Positions 1 through 8,438 of a stretch of 31,511 bases of DNA are shown here, one piece after another; positions within the stretch are counted from its first letter, which is position 1; the number at the start of each line of letters is the position of its first letter. The notes beneath the pieces are model-generated. The model did no database searches and was not told where the DNA came from. It saw only the letters and a program-made list of their open reading frames with translations. Source of the stretch: JAISXK01 sp031549625 (GTDB taxonomy: Bacteria > Bacillota > Clostridia > Christensenellales > CAG-138); contig JAVBPK010000110.1 of NCBI GenBank assembly GCA_031549625.1, positions 1-31,511 on the forward strand, written 5' to 3'. Position numbers and translations under genes: made by a program.

Positions 1-1
1 C

Positions 2-346
2 TCGGGCGCCGCCGTATTTGAGGCAAACGGCCCCTACGGCGGGTTGATACGGGTAATGGTGGATGGCAATGCGCTAAAGAGCGGCGAGGATTACACCGCA
101 AGCCGTGCGGCGAACGGCACAACCATACTGACACTGACGGCCGCCTATATGCAGGCGCTCAGCGGCGGGCAGCATACCATGGTCATCACCTATGCCGATG
201 GCAGCGCCACAACGGTATTCGATGTGCTTCACGAGGTGGTGAACCCGCCTAAAACGGGGGATGCCCCAACGGCGGCCGGGTTTATGCTGGTATCACTTGC
301 GGTCATGGGGTTGGCTATTGCGCAAAAATTCAGAAAGCGGTCTTAA
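2..346 (+). CDS. C-terminal part of a sortase-anchored surface protein (partial at left edge)
   Basis: The reading frame is open to the left edge of the window, so this is the tail of a longer gene. The visible 114 residues hold an Ig-like/X-type module (segments DGNALKSGEDYTAS and a TTILTLTAAYMQALSGG stretch followed by HTMVITYADG) of the kind repeated in Gram-positive surface proteins. Then come a NPPKTGD motif, a hydrophobic segment (about AAGFMLVSLAVMGLAIA) and a basic tail KFRKRS. That motif-hydrophobic-basic order is the layout of a cell-wall sorting signal, although PPKTG departs from canonical LPXTG. The protein is therefore probably secreted and attached to peptidoglycan by a sortase. 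Its binding or enzymatic function lies upstream and cannot be seen. An internal TTG at 44 or ATG at 56 is unlikely to be a start because the frame and the fold continue upstream. Confidence 0.8.
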   Translation, partial: SGAAVFEANGPYGGLIRVMVDGNALKSGEDYTASRAANGTTILTLTAAYMQALSGGQHTMVITYADGSATTVFDVLHEVVNPPKTGDAPTAAGFMLVSLAVMGLAIAQKFRKRS

Positions 347-470
347 GAAAAAATACGGTTGATGCGCCGCGAGACATTTGTGAGACAGTTTGCCTGAGAA
401 ATGCACCGGCAAAGTTAAGTTTATCAGTGTAAGCGGCAGGGTTTAACGGCATAACTGCATCAGCCTACTA

Positions 471-548
471 ACAAAGCGCCCCATCAAACGACAGGGCGCT
501 TTTGTGACGCAAAATTATCCCGCCGGGAACAAAATAACGCGTGCCGCA
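471..548 (+). repeat. 78-bp direct repeat, copy 1, with terminator-like hairpin
   Basis: This copy matches 12999-13076 in the same orientation: the first 35 bases are identical, and by hand alignment 70 of 78 positions agree. It begins with a 9-bp inverted repeat AAAGCGCCC/GGGCGCTTT (473-481 with 494-502) followed by a short T run, so it could terminate the plus-strand surface gene. The conserved portion extends about 45 bases beyond the hairpin, which is more than a simple terminator needs. It lies just beyond the 3' end of the catabolic operon. Confidence 0.8.
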
Positions 549-572
549 AAAAGTCGCGGCAGCGACTTTTTT
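548..572. terminator. Bidirectional intrinsic terminator after the aldehyde dehydrogenase gene
   Basis: A perfect 10-bp inverted repeat AAAAAGTCGC/GCGACTTTTT with a 4-base loop (GGCA) gives an A-tract on one side and a T-tract on the other, so it can work on either strand. On the minus strand it lies about 50 bases past the stop of the last gene of the ten-gene operon. The remaining bases between 346 and 620 hold the repeat copy and nothing else I can identify. Confidence 0.75.
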
Positions 573-620
573 GACGGTTTGAAGTATGCAGCCAAGGCTG
601 GATTCCCTTGTGTAAAATCT

Positions 621-2078
621 CTAAACGTACTTCGTGTAGATAACCTTGTACTGTGTAAAGAAATCTTTATTGGTCTTGCCCTTGCTGAACTGACCCAGGC
701 CCGAACCTTTTACGCCGCCAAAGGGCATCGTTCCGTCGGTGACGGTGCCGTGGTTGATGTGCACCATCCCCGCGTCGACCTCCCTTATAAAGGTGTATAT
801 CTTATCCAAATCATCCGTAAACAGGGATGCGGCCAGACCGTACTTCGTGTCGTTGGCTACTTCCAGCGCCTCTTCAAAGGTTTTTACACGAATGACTACC
901 AGCACCGGCCCAAACACTTCATCGATGGCGACCTTCATGCTGGGCCTGACGCCAGTAATCAGCGTTGGCTCAATGTAGAAGCCCTTGTCAAGGTCCCCGC
1001 TTATCAGGCGTTTTCCGCCGGCCGCGATCACGGCGCCTTCGTCGGCAGCGCTCTGGATATACCCCATGATATCCTCTCCGGCTTTTTGATTCATGATGGG
1101 GCCTATGGTCACGTCCGGGCACATGCCATTGCCAAGCTTGAAACCGCTCTTTGTTTTTTCAATCAAAAGCTGTTCCAGCTCGTCCGCCTGCTCTTCCAGG
1201 ACAATTACGCGGCTGATTGACGTACAGCGCTGTCCGGCCAGCGCGTAAGCCGCTGACGCCAATTGGGACGCTGCGCCCGGGAGATCATGATAATTGGCCA
1301 CCACCGATGGGTTCTTGCCTCCCATCTCCAGCTGCACCTTCGTAAAATTCTTAGCGGCCTGCTGGTTGATCCGGCTTCCGACATCGGTAGAACCCGTGAA
1401 TGTAATGCCGCGCACCAGCGGGTTGCTGGTGATGGCATCGCCAAGCTCGCTGCCGCGACCTATGACGAGGTTTACCACACCCGCGGGCAGCCCCGCTTCC
1501 TCAAACATCTCCATGATCATGATTGCGCAATGAGGCGTTTCCAGTGCGGGCTTGAATATCACCGTATTCCCGGCCACGAGCGCCGGAATAATCTTGCGCA
1601 ACGGTGTTAAGAAGGGGAAGTTCCACGGTGTGATTGCCGCCACTACACCCAGCGGTACCCTTTGCGCCACACTCATGACTCCCGCGCGGTCGCTGGGCAT
1701 AGTGATGCCCTCCATACGCTGGCCCTCTCCGAGTATGTATTTGCACTCCACCACGCCGCGTGAAGGCTCACCTATAGCCTCTTTCAGCGTCTTGCCCTGT
1801 TCGCGGGTCAGCATCTCACCTATGAGCTGTTTTTTTTGGTCCAGTATGGCGATGAACTTGTCGATGTACTTCTCGCGCTCGTTCGCAAGAAGATGGCTCC
1901 AGGCTTTGAACGCCCTTTGGCATCCTTCGATGGCTATATCCACGTCCGCCTTGCCCGAAAGCGGATATTCACCGATCACGTCGGCGCGGTCGGCCGGATT
2001 GATGTTCTGAAAGTACGTTCCTGTCGAGGGTTCGACCCATTTCCCATCGATATAGTTGCAGTATCGTTGTAAATCCAT
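621..2078 (-). CDS. NAD(P)-dependent aldehyde dehydrogenase
   Basis: This is a 485-residue member of the aldehyde dehydrogenase superfamily, full length for the family. The proton-relay Glu is in QLEMGGKNP (about residue 253) and the nucleophilic Cys in AGQRCTSISR (about 287). The cofactor-binding FTGSTDVG loop and the C-terminal GTMPFGGVKGSG segment are present. It oxidises an aldehyde or semialdehyde to the acid in the cytoplasm. The overall look is that of succinate or 2-oxoglutarate semialdehyde dehydrogenases of sugar-acid pathways, but the substrate cannot be fixed. I place the start at the ATG at 2078 because AGAAGGG lies about 8 bases upstream; an earlier in-frame start at 2108 has no such site. 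It is the last gene of the operon and its first 110 bases overlap the extended dctP frame. Confidence 0.93.
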   Translation of the reverse strand: MDLQRYCNYIDGKWVEPSTGTYFQNINPADRADVIGEYPLSGKADVDIAIEGCQRAFKAWSHLLANEREKYIDKFIAILDQKKQLIGEMLTREQGKTLKEAIGEPSRGVVECKYILGEGQRMEGITMPSDRAGVMSVAQRVPLGVVAAITPWNFPFLTPLRKIIPALVAGNTVIFKPALETPHCAIMIMEMFEEAGLPAGVVNLVIGRGSELGDAITSNPLVRGITFTGSTDVGSRINQQAAKNFTKVQLEMGGKNPSVVANYHDLPGAASQLASAAYALAGQRCTSISRVIVLEEQADELEQLLIEKTKSGFKLGNGMCPDVTIGPIMNQKAGEDIMGYIQSAADEGAVIAAGGKRLISGDLDKGFYIEPTLITGVRPSMKVAIDEVFGPVLVVIRVKTFEEALEVANDTKYGLAASLFTDDLDKIYTFIREVDAGMVHINHGTVTDGTMPFGGVKGSGLGQFSKGKTNKDFFTQYKVIYTKYV

Positions 2079-3384
2079 ATTTGTACCCTTCTTTTGATCG
2101 TTCACCACGACGCCGGTGCGCGTTTAGCAAAGAGTCATGCCCACAGGTGGGCCTGGGAATGGGATTCCCAAGGGATGTATCCCTTGGGCGGGGCATGGGG
2201 CAGCGCCCCATCGACCTCCCCAGCAAGTAGCGCACGCACCGACTCGCGTTTCTTTTTCTTTCTGCAGCAGCTTTGAGCTCGTTAATCAGCGCATCGACAA
2301 TTTCCGAGCCGATCTCTGACCTGATCGCGGTGTACACGCCGTCGGCTTTCGCGATAACTTCGTCTATGAACGATGGTTCAAATTCAATGGATTCCATTTT
2401 GTTTTCGATCATGACGGCCTTGTTCTCCGAGTCAATCTTTTCCATATCTGGCGCCAGCGAAGCGGTCGCCTCCGCGACTGCCTGCCTCATAGCATCCTGA
2501 TATGCGGGAGCAAGGCTGTCAAATTTCTCCTTATTCACGAGAAACTGGTTTAAGTAAAGGATATGGTGTGTATTCACGAGATATTTCTGCACTTCAAAGA
2601 ACTGCGACTTGACGTTTGTGTCGTTGGCGTTTTCCTGGGCCTCGACAACGCCCTGCTGTAATGACATGTACAACTCCGTGAATGCCAACGGCGTTGGATT
2701 TGCGCCGAGAGCTTGCCAGAACATCAGATGGTACTTCGAGTCCATGGTGCGGATTTTTACACCCGCGAAATCTTCAAGCTTGCGGATTTCCTTATTGGAT
2801 GTCATTTCGCGGAATGTTGCGCCTTGCAGGAATCCGAGGCAAACGATATTCGCTTTTGCGTATCCTTCATTAATCAGCTTTGTAAACGAGCTGTCGTTGA
2901 GCGCCTTGTCGATGGTTGCGGCATTGTATTTCGCGAAGGCCATCGGCAAGTCAAACACGGCTACTTCTGGCACAAACGATGTGGTCTGCGCCGGCTGGCA
3001 GGACACAATGTCGATATCACCGGCGAGCATCTGCTGTTGCAGCTCGCTGTCGACACCCAGCTGGCTGTTTCCAAAATAAGAGATCGTGAGCTTGCCATTT
3101 GTGATGCGCTTGACATTTTCGCAGAACATGTTCCCCCAAAGATCGCCTGCCGCGCCGAGTGCCGCGCCATTGCCATAAATCAATTCGACCGGCTCAAGAT
3201 CCGCGTAAGGATCCGATGCGGGAGCCGCGGTTTCGGGAACGGCAGATGCGGGAGCGGCGGTTTTTGCGGGCGCCGCGGTCTCGGCGGGAGGGGCAACGGT
3301 TGCAGCGGGACCGGCAGGCTGTGAGCATGCCGCAAAGGTGGCGATCATCGTGAAAGTAAGTGCTAGTGCAATCAGTTTTTTCAT
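1969..3384 (-). CDS. dctP: TRAP transporter substrate-binding lipoprotein DctP, with abnormal C-terminal extension
   Basis: The protein begins with a lipoprotein signal (MKKLIALALTFTMIATFAAC, Cys about residue 20), then a Pro/Ala/Thr-rich tether to about residue 58 and a DctP-family solute-binding domain to about residue 379 (for example GVKIRTMDSKYHLMFWQALG and the EAQENA segment). It captures the substrate outside the membrane for DctQM. The start at 3384 follows AAGGAGGAACCCAAG. After ERKRN (about 379) the frame continues for about 90 residues through a hairpin-rich repeat (2138-2213) and into the aldehyde dehydrogenase gene. That tail (SMGRCPMPRPRDTSLGNP) is translated repeat, not a domain, so the native stop has probably been lost or displaced. 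A sequencing frameshift near 2250 is a possible alternative. The binding domain itself looks intact. Confidence 0.88.
   Translation of the reverse strand: MKKLIALALTFTMIATFAACSQPAGPAATVAPPAETAAPAKTAAPASAVPETAAPASDPYADLEPVELIYGNGAALGAAGDLWGNMFCENVKRITNGKLTISYFGNSQLGVDSELQQQMLAGDIDIVSCQPAQTTSFVPEVAVFDLPMAFAKYNAATIDKALNDSSFTKLINEGYAKANIVCLGFLQGATFREMTSNKEIRKLEDFAGVKIRTMDSKYHLMFWQALGANPTPLAFTELYMSLQQGVVEAQENANDTNVKSQFFEVQKYLVNTHHILYLNQFLVNKEKFDSLAPAYQDAMRQAVAEATASLAPDMEKIDSENKAVMIENKMESIEFEPSFIDEVIAKADGVYTAIRSEIGSEIVDALINELKAAAERKRNASRCVRYLLGRSMGRCPMPRPRDTSLGNPIPRPTCGHDSLLNAHRRRGERSKEGYKYGFTTILQLYRWEMGRTLDRNVLSEHQSGRPRRRDR
2138..2213. repeat. Hairpin-packed mosaic repeat, copy at the dctP-aldehyde dehydrogenase junction
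   Basis: These 76 bases match 23738-23813 with three mismatches by hand alignment. The element is a run of adjacent palindromes: GGGAAT/ATTCCC, CCCAAGGGAT/ATCCCTTGGG with a 2-base spacer, and ATGGGGC/GCCCCAT. The bases just before it (AAAGAGTCATGCCCAC) resemble the other module near 23470-23486. It lies inside a transcribed operon, where the hairpins could stabilise upstream mRNA or reduce downstream transcription; that is inference. Confidence 0.85.
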
Positions 3385-3449
3385 CTTGGGTTCCTCCTTA
3401 TTGTAATTATTATCCTTCAGCACTTATGCGCTGAATATGTTTGGAAGCG

Positions 3450-4745
3450 TTACGCCCTGCCCAGCAGCAGCAGGCTGATTTGCGGCACAAACGTGATGAC
3501 GAGCAGCGCAATCGTAAATGCACAAATAAATGGCATGGCCTTTCGCGCCACGGTCATGGGCGGCTTTTGTGAAAGCGAGCCGGCTACAAACAGATCAAGC
3601 CCAAACGGCGGCGTTGCAAGTCCCACGGCGAGATTGACCACCATGACAACTCCGAAATGTACAGGATCGATGCCAAGCGCGTGCACAATAGGCAAAAGGA
3701 TCGGCGCCATTATGACGATGGCCGGGCCGGTATCCATAACCATGCCGAGGAAGAAGAATATCACAACGATCAGCAGCATGACAGCAGATTGTGACTGGAA
3801 CGTTCCGAGAATTAGATTTGAAATAAGCTCCGGCGCTTTTACCAACGCCAGCGTACGTCCGAACGCCGTGGCAAAAGCCAGCACAAAGCACAGCGGCGCG
3901 TATGTTTTCACCGCGTTGCGCAGGAACTTCGGTAAACTTTTAAGAGGTACGGACCTGTACACAAATATCGAGATAATCAGCGAGTAGAACACGGAGATGC
4001 ACGCGGCTTCTGTCGGGGTGACGATTCCGGAATAGATGCCGCCAAGCACGATCACCGGCGAGAGCAGCGCCCAAAAGCTATCCTTAAACAACTTCCAAAA
4101 ACCCGCCCTGCGCATTTCATCCACTTTTGCAGCGATTTTTTCCTTGTCCTCGCCCTTGCGTTTACAATACCATACCGCGTAAGCCATCAAGCACAGGCCG
4201 ATAAAGATTCCGGGCAAAACGCCCGCCAAAAACAGTTGACTCGTGGATACGCCCGTAGCCAGTGAATACAGCACAAACGGAATGCTCGGCGGTATAATGA
4301 CTCCCAGCCCGCCGGCAACCGCTACCGTCGCGGCGCAAAAGGTTTTATCATAACCCAGCTCAACCAAAAACGGGATCGCCATTGCGCCTACGGCCGCAGT
4401 AGTCGCAGGGCCGGATCCGGAAATTGCACCGTAAAACAAGCATGTCATGATTACCGCGCAGGGCAATCCGCCCGTTTTCTTGCCTACGCCATATGCAAAC
4501 ACGTTGAACAGCTTGCGCGATATTCCGCCCTCAGCCATAATGACGCCCGCAAGTATGAACAGCGGCACGGCAATGATGGGTGTAGTGTCTGCGCCGGAGA
4601 ACGTGTTGCGGATAAGCTGCCCGATACCGGAGACGCCGGGCGCGCCGAGCAAGATCGGCGTCCATGCGCCCAATGCCATGGCGATGCCGATCGGCACGGC
4701 CAGCACAAGCGCAATTGCAAATACTGCAAATACAATACCAGCCAT
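3450..4745 (-). CDS. dctM: TRAP transporter large permease subunit DctM
   Basis: A 431-residue, very hydrophobic protein with about a dozen membrane segments matches the size and pattern of the DctM large permease. Typical family segments include ISGSGPATTAAVGAMAIPFL and GGLGVIIPPSIPFVLY near the first third, and AVGLATPPFGLDLFVA near the C-terminus. It forms the ion-coupled transport channel together with DctQ and receives substrate from the DctP binding protein. The ATG at 4745 is preceded by GGAGGAG, which overlaps the end of dctQ; only 3 bases separate the two genes, so translation is probably coupled. The TRAP class usually carries carboxylates, sugar acids or related compounds using a sodium or proton gradient. 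Confidence 0.95.
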   Translation of the reverse strand: MAGIVFAVFAIALVLAVPIGIAMALGAWTPILLGAPGVSGIGQLIRNTFSGADTTPIIAVPLFILAGVIMAEGGISRKLFNVFAYGVGKKTGGLPCAVIMTCLFYGAISGSGPATTAAVGAMAIPFLVELGYDKTFCAATVAVAGGLGVIIPPSIPFVLYSLATGVSTSQLFLAGVLPGIFIGLCLMAYAVWYCKRKGEDKEKIAAKVDEMRRAGFWKLFKDSFWALLSPVIVLGGIYSGIVTPTEAACISVFYSLIISIFVYRSVPLKSLPKFLRNAVKTYAPLCFVLAFATAFGRTLALVKAPELISNLILGTFQSQSAVMLLIVVIFFFLGMVMDTGPAIVIMAPILLPIVHALGIDPVHFGVVMVVNLAVGLATPPFGLDLFVAGSLSQKPPMTVARKAMPFICAFTIALLVITFVPQISLLLLGRA

Positions 4746-4748
4746 TCT

Positions 4749-5318
4749 CTACTCCTCCATATTGCTTTTGATCAGGTCTGCGGCAGCCATGGCAGCTTCC
4801 GCCTCCGCTTCTTCTTTTACGGCTTCCAGTGTGGTTTGCTGATCCTCGCCAAAATAGCGTATTTGCAGGTAGATTGCCTGTATGGTGCGCAAGGCGCCCA
4901 ACGCAAACCCTATTACCGTGCAAATATATACGATGTTCATCGGCCAGCCCATAGCGGGTGACCTTTGCCCCATCTTTGTGATCGCCTGCACAACGTCAAT
5001 AGAATTTACGAAAAACACCGAAAAGAATACCAGACAAACGAGATTGACAAGGATCGCGACAATCTTGCGTAGAACTTTTGGCAAAAGATCCATTACCACA
5101 CCTACGCGCAGCATGTTTCCGTTGCGAATCGTGTAACCGAGCGAGAAAAACCCCGTCCATACGTAGCAGTAACGGCAAAATTCCTCCGGCCATGTGAGTG
5201 AGTTATTAATCACATAGCGCATGAATACCTGCAGCAGCATCACGCAGGAGATAAGCACGAGAAAGAGGACCAAAAGTGTCTCTTCGAGATGCTCATCGAG
5301 CCATTTTACAACGCGCAT
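4749..5318 (-). CDS. dctQ: TRAP transporter small permease subunit DctQ
   Basis: This 189-residue protein has four predicted membrane segments (for example LVLFLVLISCVMLLQVFMRYV and IVAILVNLVCLVFFSVFFV) and the family-typical N-terminal segment with SLTWPEEFCRYCYVW. DctQ is the small membrane partner of DctM. A charged, Glu/Ala-rich C-terminal tail of about 35 residues extends past the last helix. The start at 5318 follows a GGGGGGAG site. It lies 15 bases downstream of the first MDR dehydrogenase gene and 3 bases upstream of dctM. The gene order Q-M-P means the binding protein is encoded last among the transporter genes. Confidence 0.93.
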   Translation of the reverse strand: MRVVKWLDEHLEETLLVLFLVLISCVMLLQVFMRYVINNSLTWPEEFCRYCYVWTGFFSLGYTIRNGNMLRVGVVMDLLPKVLRKIVAILVNLVCLVFFSVFFVNSIDVVQAITKMGQRSPAMGWPMNIVYICTVIGFALGALRTIQAIYLQIRYFGEDQQTTLEAVKEEAEAEAAMAAADLIKSNMEE

Positions 5319-5333
5319 TGATCTCCCCCCTGT

Positions 5334-6371
5334 CTATTCGTTGGTCAATATGATTTTGACGTCCTTGCTTTCCCCCTTTGCGATGAGCTCAAAGTGCCTG
5401 GCGCCCTCGCTCATGGGATAGACGCCGGTAATGATCTTCGCCACATCCATCTTCCCCGAAGCAATGAGAGCAATGCCTTCTTCCATTTCTGTGGTGTACA
5501 TATAGGTGCATTGGAAGTCAATTTCTTTGCAGACGGCATGCTTGTAGTCGAATTCAAATTTAGGCACCGCGAGGCCAATCCACACGATCTTGCCGCCACA
5601 GCGGATGATTTCAACGCCCGCGTTTATGGTTTCCGGCGCGCCAACCGCGTCAAACAGCACATCCACGCCGCCGCCGTTCGTCATGTCCTCAATAATCTTG
5701 TAGAGATCCTCTTTATTTGAGTTGATCACGTGTGTCGCGCCGCATTCCTTTGCCATGCCGAGGCGAAAATCTACGACGTCAATGGCGATGATGCGCGCAG
5801 CATCGCGAGCGCGCAAGCACTGCATCGCCAAAAGCCCGATGGGCCCCGCGCCAAATACGGCGATTGTCTTCCCAGCTACGTCTTTCACGTGCTTTGTGGC
5901 GCGCAGGGAGATAGACAGCGGCTCGGCCATGGCAGCTTCGTTGAAGGAAACGTGCTCCGGCAAGGGGATGATCTTCTTCGCGGGCGCGATCACATAATCC
6001 GCCATTGCTCCCGGGTAGGGGCCATACTTTGGCATAGTGGTACCGATAATGGCGCGGTTTACACATACATTTTGCAGCCCATCCGCGCAGTCACGGCACT
6101 CGCCGCAAAACAGGTTGGTTACGACGCCGACACGCTGACCCACCGTAAGGCCGGTTACATCCGGTCCTAGTTTCTCGATTACGCCCGAAAACTCGTGCCC
6201 CATTATGAGGCCCGGCGTGCGCATAGCCGATCCCCCCTTATAGCCACCGGAATCGGAGCCGCAGATGGAAACCGCTTTGACGTGGATGCGAACCTCACCC
6301 GCTTTGGGTTCCGGTGTTGGCACGTCGAGGTACTGCATATCGCGCGGGCCGACAAATACCAATGCTTTCAT
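5334..6371 (-). CDS. Zinc-dependent medium-chain alcohol/polyol dehydrogenase (first MDR paralogue)
   Basis: The 345-residue protein is a zinc MDR dehydrogenase of the sorbitol/threonine dehydrogenase type. Catalytic-zinc residues are in SICGSDSGGY (Cys about 37) and GHEFSGVI (His-Glu about 59-60). The four structural-zinc cysteines are in CGECRDCADGLQNVC, and the Rossmann motif is GAGPIGL (about 172). It would oxidise a secondary hydroxyl of a polyol, cyclitol or sugar acid with NAD(P). The start at 6371 follows AAGGAG. It shares organisation with the neighbouring dehydrogenase at 6405-7439 but is clearly diverged. By analogy with the Thermotoga inositol pathway, one of the two could play the IolM role (scyllo-inosose 3-dehydrogenase); that is inference from context. 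Confidence 0.93.
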   Translation of the reverse strand: MKALVFVGPRDMQYLDVPTPEPKAGEVRIHVKAVSICGSDSGGYKGGSAMRTPGLIMGHEFSGVIEKLGPDVTGLTVGQRVGVVTNLFCGECRDCADGLQNVCVNRAIIGTTMPKYGPYPGAMADYVIAPAKKIIPLPEHVSFNEAAMAEPLSISLRATKHVKDVAGKTIAVFGAGPIGLLAMQCLRARDAARIIAIDVVDFRLGMAKECGATHVINSNKEDLYKIIEDMTNGGGVDVLFDAVGAPETINAGVEIIRCGGKIVWIGLAVPKFEFDYKHAVCKEIDFQCTYMYTTEMEEGIALIASGKMDVAKIITGVYPMSEGARHFELIAKGESKDVKIILTNE

Positions 6372-6404
6372 TCAATTTTCTCCTTCCATAAAACGCCACA
6401 AGAG

Positions 6405-7439
6405 CTAGGCCGTAATCAGAACTTTAACCTCTTCACAGCCGGGTGCAGACAGGGTTTCAAATATGCTTTCACTTTCTAAGAGGGGAATCGTTTTTGTGAT
6501 AATATCTTCCACACGCAGCTCGTTTTGCGCCAGCATCCTCATAACGTCCTTCTGCTCTGTGGTGAACATATAGCTTCCGATAAGCGATACGCCGCGCGCG
6601 ACGATCTGCATAGGGTCGATCTCCACGTGATAGTGCGCGAGAGCGACAAGTATGATGTTTCCGCCATTGCGGACAATTTCGAATGATTCCGGAATAGCGC
6701 CGGGGTTACCCGCGCATATGACGACCCGATCCACGCCTATATCTCTCGTAACAGCCCCGACCGTATCGGCGAGTGAGCCCGCCTTAACGTTTACGGTGTA
6801 ATCCGCTCCGTATTTCTTCGCGTATGCAAGGCGGGTGTCTACAATATCCGAGACTATGACAGTAGCGCCCATTGCCTTGAGGAACTTTACAATCATTAGC
6901 CCGATGGGACCCGCCCCCATAACGGCCACGCGCTCGTTTTCACCGAGCCTTCCGGCATTCGCGGCGCAATAGCAGACAGCCAGCGGCTCCAAAAGCGCAC
7001 CCTGCTCAAACGAAACTCCCTCGTCCAGCGGAATAATCGCATCCTCGCGGATAACGAAATATTCTTGCATGGCGCCGTCGGTGCGTTTACCGCCGATTGA
7101 GGTGCCAAAAGAATTCCGCTTGGCGCAGAGATTGATCAGCCCTTTTTTGCAATAATAACAATCGCCGCAGTAAAGAATGGGATTGGCCGCCACACGCGTG
7201 CCAATTGCGTATCTCTTTGCGCCCGTGCCGTTTTTTGCGACTTCGCCCGAAAATTCGTGGCCAAGCACGATGGGCGGCGCCCAGCGATCGCTGACCTCCG
7301 GGAGACGGTACGCGCCTAAATCCGAACCACACACCGACACGCAGCGCATGCGCACGAGCACTTCACCGTCCCCGGGCTCGGGAATGGGGCGCTCTTCCAA
7401 GCGCACATTCCCAGGCCCGTGATAAATCAACGCTTTCAT
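6405..7439 (-). CDS. Zinc-dependent medium-chain alcohol/polyol dehydrogenase (second MDR paralogue)
   Basis: A 344-residue MDR protein with the same motif order as its downstream neighbour: SVCGSDLGAYR, GHEFSGEV, the structural-zinc cluster CGDCYYCKKGLINLC and the Rossmann motif GAGPIGLMIV. I choose the ATG at 7439 (MKALIYHG) because GGAG sits 8 bases upstream; the ATG at 7445 would leave only 2 bases, and a still earlier in-frame start would overlap the hydrolase gene. It starts 13 bases after the creatininase-fold hydrolase gene. Two consecutive polyol-type dehydrogenases in one operon suggest two successive oxidations, or oxidation of two epimeric substrates. The substrate is unknown. Confidence 0.92.
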   Translation of the reverse strand: MKALIYHGPGNVRLEERPIPEPGDGEVLVRMRCVSVCGSDLGAYRLPEVSDRWAPPIVLGHEFSGEVAKNGTGAKRYAIGTRVAANPILYCGDCYYCKKGLINLCAKRNSFGTSIGGKRTDGAMQEYFVIREDAIIPLDEGVSFEQGALLEPLAVCYCAANAGRLGENERVAVMGAGPIGLMIVKFLKAMGATVIVSDIVDTRLAYAKKYGADYTVNVKAGSLADTVGAVTRDIGVDRVVICAGNPGAIPESFEIVRNGGNIILVALAHYHVEIDPMQIVARGVSLIGSYMFTTEQKDVMRMLAQNELRVEDIITKTIPLLESESIFETLSAPGCEEVKVLITA

Positions 7440-7452
7440 ATCCATTTCTCCA

Positions 7453-8427
7453 TTATGTAGGCCAAGCGACGGTATAGATGTGTTTCCCTCCACGCGTCGG
7501 GCCCTTGAGGAGCTTTTCGATCTCCTCCGGGTCGCGCTGGCTCATAAACGCAGCGTCCGGCAGTTTGCCCACGGGGCAGGCCGTAAGAATGTCATCGTGG
7601 AGTTTAACCAAATAGTCGCAAATACGTTCAATCGACGCCTTCGCCTTCTTCGCGTCTGCATCCTTTGCGTGGCCCAGCACGCCTTCAGGCGCCGTATTGC
7701 ACTCGATGCCCGCGTTGCCGATGACGCAGTGCCCGGGAATCGGATACCCGTAGATGTCACCCCCGCGATCCACATGTCCAGGCGGCAGGATACCCTTCAC
7801 ATCCGTGTCCTGCGCCTCGTCTTGATCGCAAAATTCGGGGAACAGCGCCAGCGAGATGGACTGCTCCGCCTCGCAAGCATGCTGGAACGGACGGTCGTAG
7901 GGGCCTCCGTGGGCCTTATCCATAAGCGTTTCCGCCATCACGCGGGGAATATCCACGAAATACAGCATGGCCGGGACTTGATACCGCTTCCCCCACTCTT
8001 GTAGGGCGACAGGGAGCGAATATTCCTGGCCGTGCATGCTGATGAAGATTTGTTTTCGGAACCCAGTGTTCCAAAAACCTGTGATGATGGCGCGCAAGTA
8101 GTCGATGAATACGCTGTCGGGCAGCGGAATCGTGCATGTCTGGCCAATGTGATGGAAGGGATGGGAGCCGTACCATATGGGAGATGCGATGGTGCAGCCC
8201 GTCTTTTTTGCAACCATTTCCGCAATGCGAGAGGCGATGAATGTATCTTCGCCGATTGGTCCGGCATTGCCGTGGTTCTCCGTCGACCCGACCGGAATGA
8301 TTACGATGTCATCTTTCAACAACTTCTCTTCCACATTCTTTTTGGTCATGGCGTGAAAGTACAGTTTTTCCGTGGACTCGATGTAACCCTTGTTCGGAAA
8401 TGTCCACTCATTCTTGGGTATATCCAT
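7453..8427 (-). CDS. Creatininase-family hydrolase, possibly IolN-like (3-dehydro-scyllo-inosose hydrolase type)
   Basis: This 324-residue protein has creatininase-family landmarks: a metal-site segment GSTENHGNAGPIGEDTFIA (Glu, His, Asp at about residues 49-60), an ISMHGQE segment in place of the usual HGGN, and HACEAEQSISLAL in place of HAGE.ETS. The family is a metal-dependent amidohydrolase fold that also includes the carbon-carbon-bond hydrolase IolN of the Thermotoga inositol pathway. Surrounding polyol dehydrogenases, a TIM-barrel isomerase and a TRAP transporter favour a sugar or cyclitol ring-opening role over creatinine degradation. The C-terminus (GGKHIYTVAWPT) continues beyond the core fold. 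The start at 8427 follows AAGGAGG, 11 bases after the cupin gene. Family assignment is solid; the IolN suggestion is moderate. Confidence 0.85.
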   Translation of the reverse strand: MDIPKNEWTFPNKGYIESTEKLYFHAMTKKNVEEKLLKDDIVIIPVGSTENHGNAGPIGEDTFIASRIAEMVAKKTGCTIASPIWYGSHPFHHIGQTCTIPLPDSVFIDYLRAIITGFWNTGFRKQIFISMHGQEYSLPVALQEWGKRYQVPAMLYFVDIPRVMAETLMDKAHGGPYDRPFQHACEAEQSISLALFPEFCDQDEAQDTDVKGILPPGHVDRGGDIYGYPIPGHCVIGNAGIECNTAPEGVLGHAKDADAKKAKASIERICDYLVKLHDDILTACPVGKLPDAAFMSQRDPEEIEKLLKGPTRGGKHIYTVAWPT

Positions 8428-8438
8428 AGTCTGCCTCC

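Noticed and set aside
504..1220. Long plus-strand ORF
   Set aside because: It is entirely antisense to the aldehyde dehydrogenase gene plus repeat sequence, has no ribosome site and no recognisable domain.
2713..3324. Plus-strand ORF of about 200 codons
   Set aside because: Antisense shadow of dctP; the Gly/Arg-rich end mirrors the Pro/Ala-rich tether of DctP.
7453..8427. Creatinine amidohydrolase proper
   Set aside because: The HGGN-type motif is changed to HGQE and there are no creatine or sarcosine genes; the neighbourhood is polyol and sugar-acid metabolism.
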